Shown: positions 1 through 8,519 of the stretch, piece by piece | Layout of the letters: the number at the start of each line of letters is the position of its first letter | Numbering within the stretch: the stretch's first letter is position 1 | Origin: Sphingomonas bacterium | Lineage (GTDB): Bacteria > Pseudomonadota > Alphaproteobacteria > Sphingomonadales > Sphingomonadaceae | Direction: 5' to 3' | Length of the DNA stretch: 49,339 bases | Assembly: GCF_028289855.1 (NCBI RefSeq) | Contig: NZ_JAQGKZ010000118.1 | Span: forward strand, 1-49,339 | Translations under genes and position numbers: made by a program | Notes under the pieces: generated by a model | The model's input: the letters and a program-made list of their open reading frames with translations, nothing else | Databases searched by the model: none | What the model was told of the DNA's origin: nothing

Positions 1-47
1 ATTACAGGGAAACCCACCGGGCCGCCGCTGCCCGCGAGGAGATCATC

Positions 48-1547
48 ATGCGTATCATCGATCATAACATCGTCGGCCATTCGGGCGGAGCGGGCGGGCG
101 CTCGGGTGACGTGTTCGACCCCAATACCGGCCGAGTGCAGGCATCGGTGACGCTCGGCACGCAGGCCGATCTCGACCGCGCGGTCGCCGCCGCACAGGCC
201 GCGCAGCCGGCCTGGGCCGCGACCAACCCGCAACGCCGCGCGCGTGTGATGTTCAACTTCAAGGCGCTGGTCGAAGCCAATATGGACGAGCTGGCGCACA
301 CGCTCTCGTCGGAACACGGCAAGGTCATCGCGGATAGCAAGGGCGACATCCAGCGCGGGCTCGAGGTGATCGAATTCTGCTGCGGCATTCCGCACGTGCT
401 CAAGGGCGAATATACCCAGGGCGCCGGCCCCGGCATCGACGTCTATTCGATCCGTCAGCCGCTCGGAATCGGTGCCGGGATCACCCCGTTCAACTTCCCG
501 GCGATGATCCCGCTGTGGATGTCGGGCGTCGCGATCGCCACCGGCAACGCGTTCATCCTCAAGCCCAGCGAGCGCGACCCGTCGGTGCCGGTGCGGCTCG
601 CCGAACTGTTCGCCGAGGCCGGGCTGCCCGAGGGCATCCTGCAAGTCGTGCACGGCGACAAGGAAATGGTCGACGCGATCCTCGATCATCCGGCGATTGC
701 CGCAGTCAGCTTCGTCGGATCGAGCGACATCGCGCATTACGTTTATCGGCGCGGGGTCGAGGCCGGGAAGCGGGTTCAAGCGATGGGCGGGGCGAAGAAC
801 CACGGCATCGTCATGCCCGACGCCGATCTCGACCAGGTCGTGGCGGACCTATCGGGCGCGGCATTCGGCTCGGCGGGCGAGCGCTGCATGGCGCTCCCCG
901 TGGTGGTGCCGGTCGGCGACAAGACCGCCGACGCGTTGCGCGAGAAGTTGATCCCGGCGATCGACGCTTTGCGGGTCGGGGTGAGCACCGACGCCGACGC
1001 GCATTACGGCCCGGTCGTGAACGCCGCGCATAAGCAGCGCGTCGAGAACTGGATCCAGACCGGGGTCGACGAAGGCGCCGAACTCGTCGTCGATGGGCGC
1101 GGGTTCGAGCTCCAGGGTCACGAGGAAGGCTTCTTCATCGGCCCGTCGCTGTTCGACCGCGTCACTACGTCGATGCAGTCGTACAAGGAGGAAATCTTCG
1201 GTCCCGTCCTCCAGATCGTCCGCGCCAAGGATTTCGAGGAGGCGGTCCGCCTTCCATCGGAGCATCAATACGGCAACGGCGTCGCGATCTTCACGCGCAA
1301 CGGCCACGCCGCGCGCGAATTCGCGGCGCGGGTCAATGTCGGGATGGTCGGGATCAACGTGCCGATCCCTGTGCCGGTGGCGTACCACACCTTTGGCGGC
1401 TGGAAGCGCAGCGCGTTCGGCGACACCAATCAGCACGGCATGGAGGGCGTCAAATTCTGGACCAAGGTCAAGACCGTGACACAGCGCTGGCCCGACGGTG
1501 GCGTCGGCGACGGGGCCAACGCGTTCGTCATCCCGACAATGGGGTGA
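48..1547 (+). CDS. mmsA: CoA-acylating methylmalonate-semialdehyde dehydrogenase
   Basis: A 499-residue aldehyde dehydrogenase superfamily protein. It converts methylmalonate semialdehyde (from valine) to propionyl-CoA with NAD+ and CoA, in the cytoplasm. The N-terminal NAD-binding part holds the ITPFNFP segment near residue 145. The catalytic cysteine is in GERCMALP (Cys280), and the late EEIFGPVLQ motif of the family is present. The length matches the MmsA/IolA family. A GAGGAG ribosome site sits 6 bases before the ATG. The rest of the valine pathway (acyl-CoA dehydrogenase, hydrolase, hydratase, mmsB) starts 2.2 kb downstream on the same strand, which supports the valine role over an inositol role. 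The first 47 bases of the window hold only its leader. Confidence 0.95.
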   Translation: MRIIDHNIVGHSGGAGGRSGDVFDPNTGRVQASVTLGTQADLDRAVAAAQAAQPAWAATNPQRRARVMFNFKALVEANMDELAHTLSSEHGKVIADSKGDIQRGLEVIEFCCGIPHVLKGEYTQGAGPGIDVYSIRQPLGIGAGITPFNFPAMIPLWMSGVAIATGNAFILKPSERDPSVPVRLAELFAEAGLPEGILQVVHGDKEMVDAILDHPAIAAVSFVGSSDIAHYVYRRGVEAGKRVQAMGGAKNHGIVMPDADLDQVVADLSGAAFGSAGERCMALPVVVPVGDKTADALREKLIPAIDALRVGVSTDADAHYGPVVNAAHKQRVENWIQTGVDEGAELVVDGRGFELQGHEEGFFIGPSLFDRVTTSMQSYKEEIFGPVLQIVRAKDFEEAVRLPSEHQYGNGVAIFTRNGHAAREFAARVNVGMVGINVPIPVPVAYHTFGGWKRSAFGDTNQHGMEGVKFWTKVKTVTQRWPDGGVGDGANAFVIPTMG

Positions 1548-1575
1548 CTAGGCGGCGGCAGCAGTAGTGACTAGG

Positions 1576-2388
1576 TCAGCCCGCCACGGCTGCCGACTTC
1601 AACGCCGCTGCCGCCCGCCCGCGCCCCGCGACGCCTTCGAACTTCGCATGATAGTGCGGATGCTCGGTTCCCATCATCCGGTCCCACCAAGTGAAGTAGA
1701 GTCCGAAATTATAGCGGCCCTCGCTATGGTGCAGATCGTGGTGCGTCGTCGTGGTCAGCCACCCCGTCCAGCGGCTGCGAGTGAAGCCGCTCCATGCCAG
1801 TTCGTGCCCCGAATGGCCGATCGCGTTGCGAGCGATCTGGTGACCAAGGAACAGGAAGATCGCCAGTGGATAGACCGGTGCGACCAGCGAGATGCCGAAC
1901 AGCAAGACCGGAACGTAGAGCGATTCGAACGCCGATTCGATCGGCGCGAAGGCGTAGGATGCCCAGCTGGTCGGCGTGCGCGACAGATGATGCTTCGCAT
2001 GCGCGCGACGGAACAGCGCGCGCAAATGCAATGCGCGGTGCATCCAGTAGAACCAGGTATCGTGCGCGATCACCATCACCAGCAATTGGCCAGCGAAAAT
2101 CGCGAGATTGGGGGCAGCTGTGTCGATGTGGATCACGCCGGCGTTGATGCCGACCACCGTTATCAGGTTTACCAGCCCGAACACCGCTACGGTCTGCACC
2201 GACAACAGGAATTCGCGGCGCCGGTCGGCCATTGTCGCAGCCCGCGCCTGAATGCGCCGCGACGCGGTCCAGTGGCGGAATACCCAATAGAGGATCGCCA
2301 CCCCGGCCGCGCCGAACAGGTACCGGGTCATCTCGCTCCGGAAACTGTGCAGCCAGTGCCAGCCGAAATTCTGCAGCGTGTCGATCAT
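1576..2388 (-). CDS. Sterol desaturase / fatty acid hydroxylase family membrane protein
   Basis: A 270-residue integral membrane di-iron oxygenase-type protein. The eight-histidine signature of the fatty acid hydroxylase superfamily is visible: HD at 109-110, HRALH at 117-121, HAKHH at 130-134 and HHDLHH at 216-221. Hydrophobic segments flank these clusters near residues 22-38, 65-85, 95-112 and 155-185. Family members hydroxylate or desaturate lipids (sterols, carotenoids, fatty acids); the substrate here cannot be told from sequence. It lies 101 bases downstream of a same-strand AraC-type regulator with a membrane domain, so the two may be co-transcribed. Its stop is convergent with mmsA, only 28 bases away, and no clear terminator lies between them. 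Confidence 0.85.
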   Translation of the reverse strand: MIDTLQNFGWHWLHSFRSEMTRYLFGAAGVAILYWVFRHWTASRRIQARAATMADRRREFLLSVQTVAVFGLVNLITVVGINAGVIHIDTAAPNLAIFAGQLLVMVIAHDTWFYWMHRALHLRALFRRAHAKHHLSRTPTSWASYAFAPIESAFESLYVPVLLFGISLVAPVYPLAIFLFLGHQIARNAIGHSGHELAWSGFTRSRWTGWLTTTTHHDLHHSEGRYNFGLYFTWWDRMMGTEHPHYHAKFEGVAGRGRAAAALKSAAVAG

Positions 2389-2489
2389 CGTGCGGCTCCC
2401 GTTGCGCCGCCTCTCCCTAGCTCGCCAGGTTCATGCTGGCTGCGCGGTACCGAAAATCATCGATCGATTCCGGAATCGATCGGCATTTT

Positions 2490-3527
2490 TCAGGACGGGA
2501 GGATCGCCGCACGGCGGAATTCGCTCGGTGCTTGTCCCGTCTCTTCGCGAAACGCGCGGTTGAACGGCGCGAGCGACCCGTATCCAAGGTCCATCGCGAT
2601 AGTCAGGATCGGCAGGTCGACATGGCGCGGATCGGCGAGCAACGCCTTGGCCTCGGCGACGCGGTAATGGTTGAGGAATGCCGAAAAATTACGGTAGCCG
2701 AGCCGCTGGTTGATCAGGCTGCGCAACCGATGCTCGGGTGTTCCCAGCTGCCCGGCGAGAACGCCGATCGTCAGTCCGGGCTCGCGATAGACCGCATCGG
2801 CAAGCGCGGCGTCGAGTTTTCCGTTCAACACGTGCTCCGATGCGCTGAAGCTCGTCGGCGGCGCGGTTTGCGCGGGATCGAACAGCAATTCAGGATCGCT
2901 CTGCAGCAGGGCAGCACCCATCGCGGTAGTCGCGACCAAGATCGCGAAGGCCTGGCCCAGCGCGATCTCGGAGCCGCGGTGAAAGCCGAGAATCAGTTCG
3001 AGCACGATCACCACGAACGCCAGCCCGCCGACCACTACGACAAACCCGACGCGCAACCGGCGGCGCTTTTCGATCAAATCGTCGCCGCGCTCGCGCAGCG
3101 CGATGAGGATGGCGTGGCCAATCAACAGCAGCGACGTGAGGCGTTGCACCAGCGCGTTCCAGATGAGTGCCCCGGGCCCCCACAACGCGAGGAGGTAAAA
3201 GCAACTCCAGCACGCGAGCAGCACGAGGATAGCGGCGACGGCGATGCGCCGATCAACCGGTCGCTCGAACAGCAAATGCGCAAACACCCACAGCAGCAGC
3301 GGCACCGCCTGAGCGGCGAGTTGGATCACCGCCCAAAACGGCCCGCGGATCGGCCTGAACACCGGCGTCGCGAGCATCAGGTAGGCCGATACGCCAAGCA
3401 GCAACGCCGCCGTCGTCCACCGGATCGCGCGCGGTGCACGGCCACGACCGATCACCAGCACGATCAACAGCAACTGGCCGATCGCCAGCATTCGCATCAC
3501 GGTGTCGAGGAGGGGCATCTGCATCAT
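2490..3527 (-). CDS. AraC-family transcriptional regulator with N-terminal membrane domain
   Basis: A 345-residue protein. The first 200 or so residues are a run of hydrophobic segments with several predicted membrane spans. The C-terminal ~100 residues are an AraC/XylS double helix-turn-helix domain, recognisable by LGYRNFSAFLNHYRV and the final DLGYGSLAPFNRAFREETG block. This is the layout of membrane-embedded AraC regulators that sense a signal at the membrane and bind DNA directly. The start at MMQMPLL is chosen because the frame further upstream is antisense to the acyl-CoA dehydrogenase gene and has no coding character. ATGs at 3527, 3524 and 3518 are all possible. It is divergent from the small lipoprotein gene (71-base gap) and lies directly before the desaturase gene, its likeliest target. 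Confidence 0.85.
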   Translation of the reverse strand: MMQMPLLDTVMRMLAIGQLLLIVLVIGRGRAPRAIRWTTAALLLGVSAYLMLATPVFRPIRGPFWAVIQLAAQAVPLLLWVFAHLLFERPVDRRIAVAAILVLLACWSCFYLLALWGPGALIWNALVQRLTSLLLIGHAILIALRERGDDLIEKRRRLRVGFVVVVGGLAFVVIVLELILGFHRGSEIALGQAFAILVATTAMGAALLQSDPELLFDPAQTAPPTSFSASEHVLNGKLDAALADAVYREPGLTIGVLAGQLGTPEHRLRSLINQRLGYRNFSAFLNHYRVAEAKALLADPRHVDLPILTIAMDLGYGSLAPFNRAFREETGQAPSEFRRAAILPS

Positions 3528-3597
3528 TGCTCGTGCGTTATGGCCTTGACCCCGGCACGCGTCTATTGCCGTGCCAAATGATCGGGAGCCGTCCAAA

Positions 3598-3795
3598 ATG
3601 AAGCATCGCCTCTTCTTCGTTTCCGCAGCCGTCCTGGCACTCGCGGGGTGCGACAAAGCCGCCCAGCCCGCGAACGACACCGTGGCGAACATCACGACGC
3701 TCGACGCCAACAGCCTGCCACCCGATGCCAATATCACCGACGTGCCCGCCGACGACGGCGATGCGCCCACCGAAGCCGAGACCAACGCCAAATGA
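3598..3795 (+). CDS. Small putative lipoprotein
   Basis: A 65-residue protein with a short lipoprotein signal peptide: charged N-terminus (MKHR), hydrophobic stretch, and an ALAGC lipobox with Cys18 as the likely lipidated residue. The mature part is acidic and rich in Asp, Asn, Ala and Pro, with no recognisable domain, so it is probably a disordered periplasmic or outer-membrane-anchored peptide. The start at ATG 3598 gives a proper signal peptide; an in-frame start at 3571 would add nine polar residues before it. Its TGA overlaps the ATG of the following acyl-CoA dehydrogenase (AATGA), so translation is likely coupled. Function unknown. Confidence 0.7.
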   Translation: MKHRLFFVSAAVLALAGCDKAAQPANDTVANITTLDANSLPPDANITDVPADDGDAPTEAETNAK

Positions 3796-4934
3796 GCCAG
3801 TTCGACCTGACCGACGACCAGCGCGAGATCCAGGATCTTGCACGCAAGTTCACCGCGGACCGAATCACGCCGTTCGCGGCGAAGTGGGACGAGGAGCATC
3901 ATTACCCGGTCGATGTGTGGAAGGCGGCGGGCGAGCTCGGGTTCGGCGCGATCTATGTCGCCGAGCAATCGGGCGGGATCGGGCTCGGGCGATTGGAAGC
4001 CGCGCTGATCATGGAGGCAATGGCGTACGGCTGTCCCGCGACATCGGCGTATATCTCGATCCACAACATGGCGACGTGGATGATCGACCGCTTCGGCGGG
4101 CAAGCAATCAAGGACCGTTTCCTTCCCGATCTGGTCGGCATGGAGAAGATCGCGAGTTATTGCCTGACCGAGCCGGGGTCGGGGTCGGACGCCGCCGCGC
4201 TCAAGACCAGCGCGAAGCTCGACGGCGATCATTATGTGTTGAACGGCACCAAGCAGTTCATCTCGGGCGCCGGCTATAACGACATCTACGTCTGCATGGT
4301 CCGCACGTCGGAGGAGAAGTCGAAGGGCATTTCGTGCCTGGTGATCGAAAAGGGCACGCCCGGCCTGTCGTTCGGCGCGCCCGAGCGCAAGCTTGGCTGG
4401 AACGCCAGCCCGACCGCGCAAGTGATCTTCCAGGATTGCCGCGTGCCGGTGGAGAACCGCGTCGGCGCGGAGGGCGACGGGTTCCGCTTCGCGATGGCGG
4501 GACTGGATGGCGGGCGGCTCAATATCGGCGCGTGCTCGCTCGGCGGGGCGCAGCGGTGCCTCGACGAATCGGTGAAGTACACCAAGGAGCGCCAGCAATT
4601 CGGCACCGCGGTCGCCGATTTCCAGAACACGCAGTTCATGCTCGCCGACATGGCGACCGATCTCGAGGCGGCGCGCGCGTTGCTCTATCTCGCCGCGGCC
4701 AAGGTCACCGCGAACGCGCCCGACAAGTCGCGCTTCTCGGCGATGGCGAAGCGGCTGGCGACCGATAACGGGTCGAGCATCGTCGACCGCGCGCTGCAAC
4801 TTCATGGCGGCTACGGCTATCTGATGGACTATCCGATCGAGCGCTTCTGGCGCGACTTGCGCGTGCATTCGATCCTCGAGGGCACCAACCAGGTGATGCG
4901 GATGATCATCGGCCGGGATTTGACGCGCCAGTGA
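3792..4934 (+). CDS. Acyl-CoA dehydrogenase, probably isobutyryl-CoA dehydrogenase
   Basis: A 380-residue FAD-dependent acyl-CoA dehydrogenase of normal family length. Typical blocks are present: YCLTEPGSGSDAAALKT (FAD/substrate loop), RQQFGTAVADFQ, and the C-terminal LQLHGGYGYLMDYPIERFWRD with the family's late motifs. It would oxidise a short branched acyl-CoA, passing electrons to ETF. Context with mmsA, a 3-hydroxyisobutyryl-CoA hydrolase-like gene and mmsB argues for isobutyryl-CoA to methacrylyl-CoA in valine breakdown. The start at MSQFDLTDDQ is chosen from family alignment memory and the ATGA overlap with the lipoprotein gene. Its TGA overlaps the GTG of phaC. Chain specificity is inferred from context, not from residues. 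Confidence 0.9.
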   Translation: MSQFDLTDDQREIQDLARKFTADRITPFAAKWDEEHHYPVDVWKAAGELGFGAIYVAEQSGGIGLGRLEAALIMEAMAYGCPATSAYISIHNMATWMIDRFGGQAIKDRFLPDLVGMEKIASYCLTEPGSGSDAAALKTSAKLDGDHYVLNGTKQFISGAGYNDIYVCMVRTSEEKSKGISCLVIEKGTPGLSFGAPERKLGWNASPTAQVIFQDCRVPVENRVGAEGDGFRFAMAGLDGGRLNIGACSLGGAQRCLDESVKYTKERQQFGTAVADFQNTQFMLADMATDLEAARALLYLAAAKVTANAPDKSRFSAMAKRLATDNGSSIVDRALQLHGGYGYLMDYPIERFWRDLRVHSILEGTNQVMRMIIGRDLTRQ

Positions 4935-6655
4935 CCGATCTATCCCCCGCAGCGCTGTGGCAGGACGCGCTGGCCAACATTACCAGCGCGATGACGTCCG
5001 CCGCGCGCGCGCCGATCAAGAGCGAGGCGACGCGGCCGTACGATCCGCTCGCGCTGATGCGGACGATGACCGAGTTCGCCGTCGGATTGGGCCAGCACCC
5101 GCAGCAATTGCTCGAAGTGCAGTTGCAGGCCGCGCGCGAATGGGGCGATTTCTGGTCGTCGGCCTTCCTGCCGAAGGCCGAGGCGGAGAAGCCGCGCGAC
5201 CGCCGCTTCGCGTCGCCCGAATGGGAGGCGAACCCCTATTACCGCACGCTGCGCGATGCTTACTTGCTCGCCTCGAAGCAAATCCGCTCGGTCGCCGCCG
5301 TAGCGGATAAAGGCGGCCCCAACGCCGCAATGATCGATTTCCTGACCGACCAGTATCTCAACGCGATCGCACCGACCAACTTCGCGATGACCAACCCCGA
5401 CGTGGTCAAGCGCACCGTCGAGACCGGCGGCGCCAACCTTGCGCAGGGCTTCGCGCATCTGATCGAGGATGTCGCGGAAGGCAAAGGTATCGTCCGCCGC
5501 CGTACCGCCGACGCGTTCGAAAAAGGCAAGACGATCGCCGCGACGCCGGGCAGCGTGGTGTTCCAGAATCACTTGTTCCAGCTGATTCAGTACGACCCCG
5601 CGACCAAGGACGTCGCCGCCGAGCCGCTGCTCTACGTCCCGCCGCTGGTGAACAAATTTTACATGATCGACCTTCAGCCCAAGTCGAGTCTCGTCAAATG
5701 GCTAGTCGATCAGGGCCGGACGGTGTTCGTCATTTCGTGGATCAACCCCGACCAAAGTCATCGCGACTGCGGGGTGGAACAATATGTGCTCGACGGCATC
5801 GTCGAGGCGATCGGGCAGGCGCGCGCCAAATCGGGCGCGGACAAGGTCGATCTGTTCAGTTTCTGCCTCGGCGGCACGCTCGTGTCGGTCGCGCTCGCCT
5901 GGCTGCAGGCCAAGGGCCGCGCCGTCGAGGTCAACACCGCCACCTTGATCGGCAGCATGGTCGATTTCGCCGATATGCGCGATTGGGCGGCGTTCGTCCA
6001 TGAAGCGCATCTAGAGGCGCTCGAAGGACATCTCGAGCGGCAGGGGTTCATCGATTCGACCGAGTTGCAGCAATTGTTTGCCGCGGTGCGATCGAACGAT
6101 CTGATCTGGTCGTCGGTAATCAACCACTATCTGCTCGACAAGGCCGCGCCGCCGAGCGACCTGCTCTATTGGTTCGAGGATGGCGCGCGCATTCCGCATG
6201 CGTTTCTCAAGAGCTATAATCGCGGCCTGCTCGCATCCAACGCGCTTAAGGAAAAGACCGGGTTCGCGGTCGGCGGGGTCGAGATCGACTTGGCCGACGT
6301 CGAAACCCCAATCTTCCTGATCGCGCTCAAGGACGATCACGTTTCGGCGTGGAGTGCGGTGTACGACGGCGGCAAATTGTTCGGCGGGCCGGTGACGTTC
6401 GTGCTCGGCGGGTCGGGGCACAATGCCGGGGTGATCAACCCGCCCGCCGCCAACAAGCACGGTTTCTGGACTGGCAATTCGCGGCCGGCGTCCGCCGAGG
6501 ACTGGCTGTCGTGCGCGATCAAACATGAAGGCTCGTGGTGGCCGACCTGGGACCAGTGGCTGGCCGATCACGGATCCGGCGACCGCGTCCCCGCCCGCCA
6601 GCCCGCCGACGCGATCGAGCCCGCGCCGGGCAGCTACGTTTCCATCACGCACTAA
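4931..6655 (+). CDS. phaC: Class I poly(R)-hydroxyalkanoate synthase
   Basis: A 574-residue PHA polymerase with the length of class I enzymes. The alpha/beta-hydrolase core carries the lipase-like box SFCLGG with nucleophile Cys312, the catalytic Asp469 in KDDHVSAW and the base His497 in GGSGHNAGVINPP. The Asp-His spacing equals that of characterised class I enzymes. It polymerises (R)-3-hydroxyacyl-CoA on the surface of storage granules. Translation starts at GTG 4931, overlapping the stop of the acyl-CoA dehydrogenase gene (GTGA), so its expression is tied to valine catabolism. The other PHA genes seen, phaA and phaR, are about 17 kb away. No phaB reductase is in the window. Confidence 0.95.
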   Translation: MTDLSPAALWQDALANITSAMTSAARAPIKSEATRPYDPLALMRTMTEFAVGLGQHPQQLLEVQLQAAREWGDFWSSAFLPKAEAEKPRDRRFASPEWEANPYYRTLRDAYLLASKQIRSVAAVADKGGPNAAMIDFLTDQYLNAIAPTNFAMTNPDVVKRTVETGGANLAQGFAHLIEDVAEGKGIVRRRTADAFEKGKTIAATPGSVVFQNHLFQLIQYDPATKDVAAEPLLYVPPLVNKFYMIDLQPKSSLVKWLVDQGRTVFVISWINPDQSHRDCGVEQYVLDGIVEAIGQARAKSGADKVDLFSFCLGGTLVSVALAWLQAKGRAVEVNTATLIGSMVDFADMRDWAAFVHEAHLEALEGHLERQGFIDSTELQQLFAAVRSNDLIWSSVINHYLLDKAAPPSDLLYWFEDGARIPHAFLKSYNRGLLASNALKEKTGFAVGGVEIDLADVETPIFLIALKDDHVSAWSAVYDGGKLFGGPVTFVLGGSGHNAGVINPPAANKHGFWTGNSRPASAEDWLSCAIKHEGSWWPTWDQWLADHGSGDRVPARQPADAIEPAPGSYVSITH

Positions 6656-6660
6656 AGGGG
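6654..6660 (+). promoter_or_regulatory. Ribosome binding site deciding a GTG start
   Basis: AAAGGGG lies six bases before GTG 6667 and 15 bases before the first in-frame ATG at 6676, favouring the GTG as start of the hydrolase gene. It overlaps the phaC stop codon. Confidence 0.55.
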
Positions 6661-6666
6661 CTTTGC

Positions 6667-7737
6667 GTGAACCTGATGACGACCGATGACGTCCGTACCT
6701 ATATCGACAAATGCGCCGGGCGGCTGAGCCTGAACCGGCCCAAGGCGCTGCATTCGCTGAACCTCGACATGGTGCAGGCGATGACGCGCGCACTGCTCGA
6801 CTGGCGGAGCAATCCCGACGTGCGGATCGTGCTGATCGACCATGCCGAGGGGCGGGGGTTCTGCGCGGGCGGGGACGTGGTGGCGATCGCCAACGATGTG
6901 CCTACAGGCGCGACCGTCGGGCGCGAATTCTTCTTTCACGAATATCGTTTGAACCATCTCATGTACACGTACCCCAAGCCGGGCGTGGCGTTCATGGATG
7001 GGGTGACGATGGGCGGCGGAGTCGGGATTTCCTGCCCGTGCCGCTATCGCGTGGCGACCGAGCGGACCTTGTTCGCGATGCCCGAGACGACGATCGGGCT
7101 GTTCCCCGATGTCGGCGGCGGGCGCTATCTGTCGCGGTTGCGCGGGCGGAGCGCGCAGTATCTGGCGCTGACCGGGGCGCGGCTCGACGGCGCGGATTGC
7201 GTCGCGTTGGGGTTGGCCAATTTCTATCTGCCGTCGGAAGCGCTGGATGAAGTGAAGGCGCAGATTTGTGCGACGCCGGAAAAGACCGAATCCATTTTGG
7301 CGGGTGCCACTGTGACCCCGCCGCCCGCGAAGATCGTCGCACAGCTTCCGGATATCGACCGGCTGTTCGCCTCGGACGATTTCGATACGATCCTCGCCGC
7401 GCTCGAGGCCGATGGCGCCGAATGGGCGACCAAGCAACTCACCACGCTCGCTGGGCGCTCGCCGACCTCGTGCAAAGTCTCGCTCAAGATGCTGGTCGAA
7501 AGCCCGCGTCACATGCATTTCGTCGATGAGATGCGGATGGAATATGCGATCATGATCCGCATGTACCAGGCGCCCGATTTCGCCGAGGGCGTCCGCGCGC
7601 TGTTGATCGACAAGACCGGCGACCCGCAATGGACCCCGGCAACCGCGGCCGGCGTTACCGACGCGATGGTCGACGCCTATTTTCAGCCGCTTCCCGCCGA
7701 CCAGGCGTGGAGCCCGCTGCCGCCGAACAAGGAGTGA
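6667..7737 (+). CDS. 3-hydroxyisobutyryl-CoA hydrolase-like enoyl-CoA hydratase/isomerase family protein
   Basis: A 356-residue crotonase-fold protein, about 100 residues longer than a plain enoyl-CoA hydratase, as is normal for 3-hydroxyisobutyryl-CoA hydrolases. The oxyanion-hole segment GGGVGIS and the block [17 protein letters not shown], characteristic of this subgroup, are present, with GFCAGGD near residue 62. The enzyme releases free 3-hydroxyisobutyrate from its CoA ester, the step after hydration of methacrylyl-CoA. Starts at GTG 6667, with a ribosome site overlapping the end of phaC. It precedes the hydratase gene by a few bases in the same operon. Confidence 0.88.
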   Translation: MNLMTTDDVRTYIDKCAGRLSLNRPKALHSLNLDMVQAMTRALLDWRSNPDVRIVLIDHAEGRGFCAGGDVVAIANDVPTGATVGREFFFHEYRLNHLMYTYPKPGVAFMDGVTMGGGVGISCPCRYRVATERTLFAMPETTIGLFPDVGGGRYLSRLRGRSAQYLALTGARLDGADCVALGLANFYLPSEALDEVKAQICATPEKTESILAGATVTPPPAKIVAQLPDIDRLFASDDFDTILAALEADGAEWATKQLTTLAGRSPTSCKVSLKMLVESPRHMHFVDEMRMEYAIMIRMYQAPDFAEGVRALLIDKTGDPQWTPATAAGVTDAMVDAYFQPLPADQAWSPLPPNKE

Positions 7738-7741
7738 CGTG

Positions 7742-8518
7742 ATGGCGACCTATGAAACCCTGCTGGTCGAGCAGCGCGGCGGCGTGACGCTGGTCACGCT
7801 CAACCGCCCGCAGGCGCTCAATGCGCTCAACAATCAGGTGCTCGGCGAGCTGGTCGCGGCGACGCAGGCGTTCGACGCCGACGCTAGCCAGGGCTGCGCG
7901 GTACTGACCGGGAGCGAAAAGGCGTTCGCGGCGGGGGCCGATATCAAGGAGATGCAGCCGCAATCGTTCGGGCAGATGTACGGCGACAATTACTTTGCCG
8001 GATGGGAGATGTTCACGCGCACGCGCAAACCCGTGATCGCGGCGGTCGCGGGGTTCGCGCTGGGCGGCGGGTGCGAGCTGGCGATGATGTGCGACTTCAT
8101 TCTCGCCGCCGACACCGCGAAATTCGGCCAGCCCGAGATCAAGCTCGGCGTCGCGCCCGGCATGGGCGGTAGCCAGCGCCTCACGCGGGCCGTGGGCAAG
8201 GCCAAAGCGATGGAGATGTGCCTGACCGGGCGCTTCATGGACGCCGAGGAAGCCGAGCGCGCGGGCCTCGTGTCGCGGATCGTCCCGGCGGCCGATCTGG
8301 TCGACGAAGCGGTCAAGGTCGCCACCGCGATCGCCGGGATGGCGCCGCTCGCGGTCAAGGCGAACAAGGAAATGGTCAACGCCGCGTTCGAGACGATGCT
8401 GGGGCAGGGGATACAGTTCGAACGGCGGTTGTTCCACGGGCTGTTCGGCAGCGAGGACCAGAAGGAAGGCATGACCGCGTTCGTCGAGAAGCGGCCGGGC
8501 AAGTGGGTAGGAAAATAA
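7742..8518 (+). CDS. Enoyl-CoA hydratase
   Basis: A 258-residue short crotonase-family enzyme. Both catalytic glutamates are in place: one in [11 protein letters not shown] and one in [14 protein letters not shown]. The [11 protein letters not shown] substrate loop is also typical. It would hydrate methacrylyl-CoA (or crotonyl-type substrates) between the acyl-CoA dehydrogenase and the hydrolase. ATG 7742 is preferred over GTG 7739 because GGAG lies seven bases upstream of the ATG. The gene follows the hydrolase gene with a four-base gap and precedes mmsB by one base, so the genes form one transcript. Broad-range fatty acid hydratase activity is equally possible. Confidence 0.9.
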   Translation: MATYETLLVEQRGGVTLVTLNRPQALNALNNQVLGELVAATQAFDADASQGCAVLTGSEKAFAAGADIKEMQPQSFGQMYGDNYFAGWEMFTRTRKPVIAAVAGFALGGGCELAMMCDFILAADTAKFGQPEIKLGVAPGMGGSQRLTRAVGKAKAMEMCLTGRFMDAEEAERAGLVSRIVPAADLVDEAVKVATAIAGMAPLAVKANKEMVNAAFETMLGQGIQFERRLFHGLFGSEDQKEGMTAFVEKRPGKWVGK

Positions 8519-8519
8519 C

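Noticed and set aside
1567..2667. 366-residue plus-strand frame across the desaturase gene
   Set aside because: The opposite strand encodes a desaturase with all its histidine clusters; this frame has only shadow composition.
3528..4868. Long open minus-strand extension giving a 792-residue version of the AraC regulator
   Set aside because: It is antisense to the acyl-CoA dehydrogenase gene, Arg/Asp/His-rich and without motif. The regulator's membrane domain starts cleanly at 3527.
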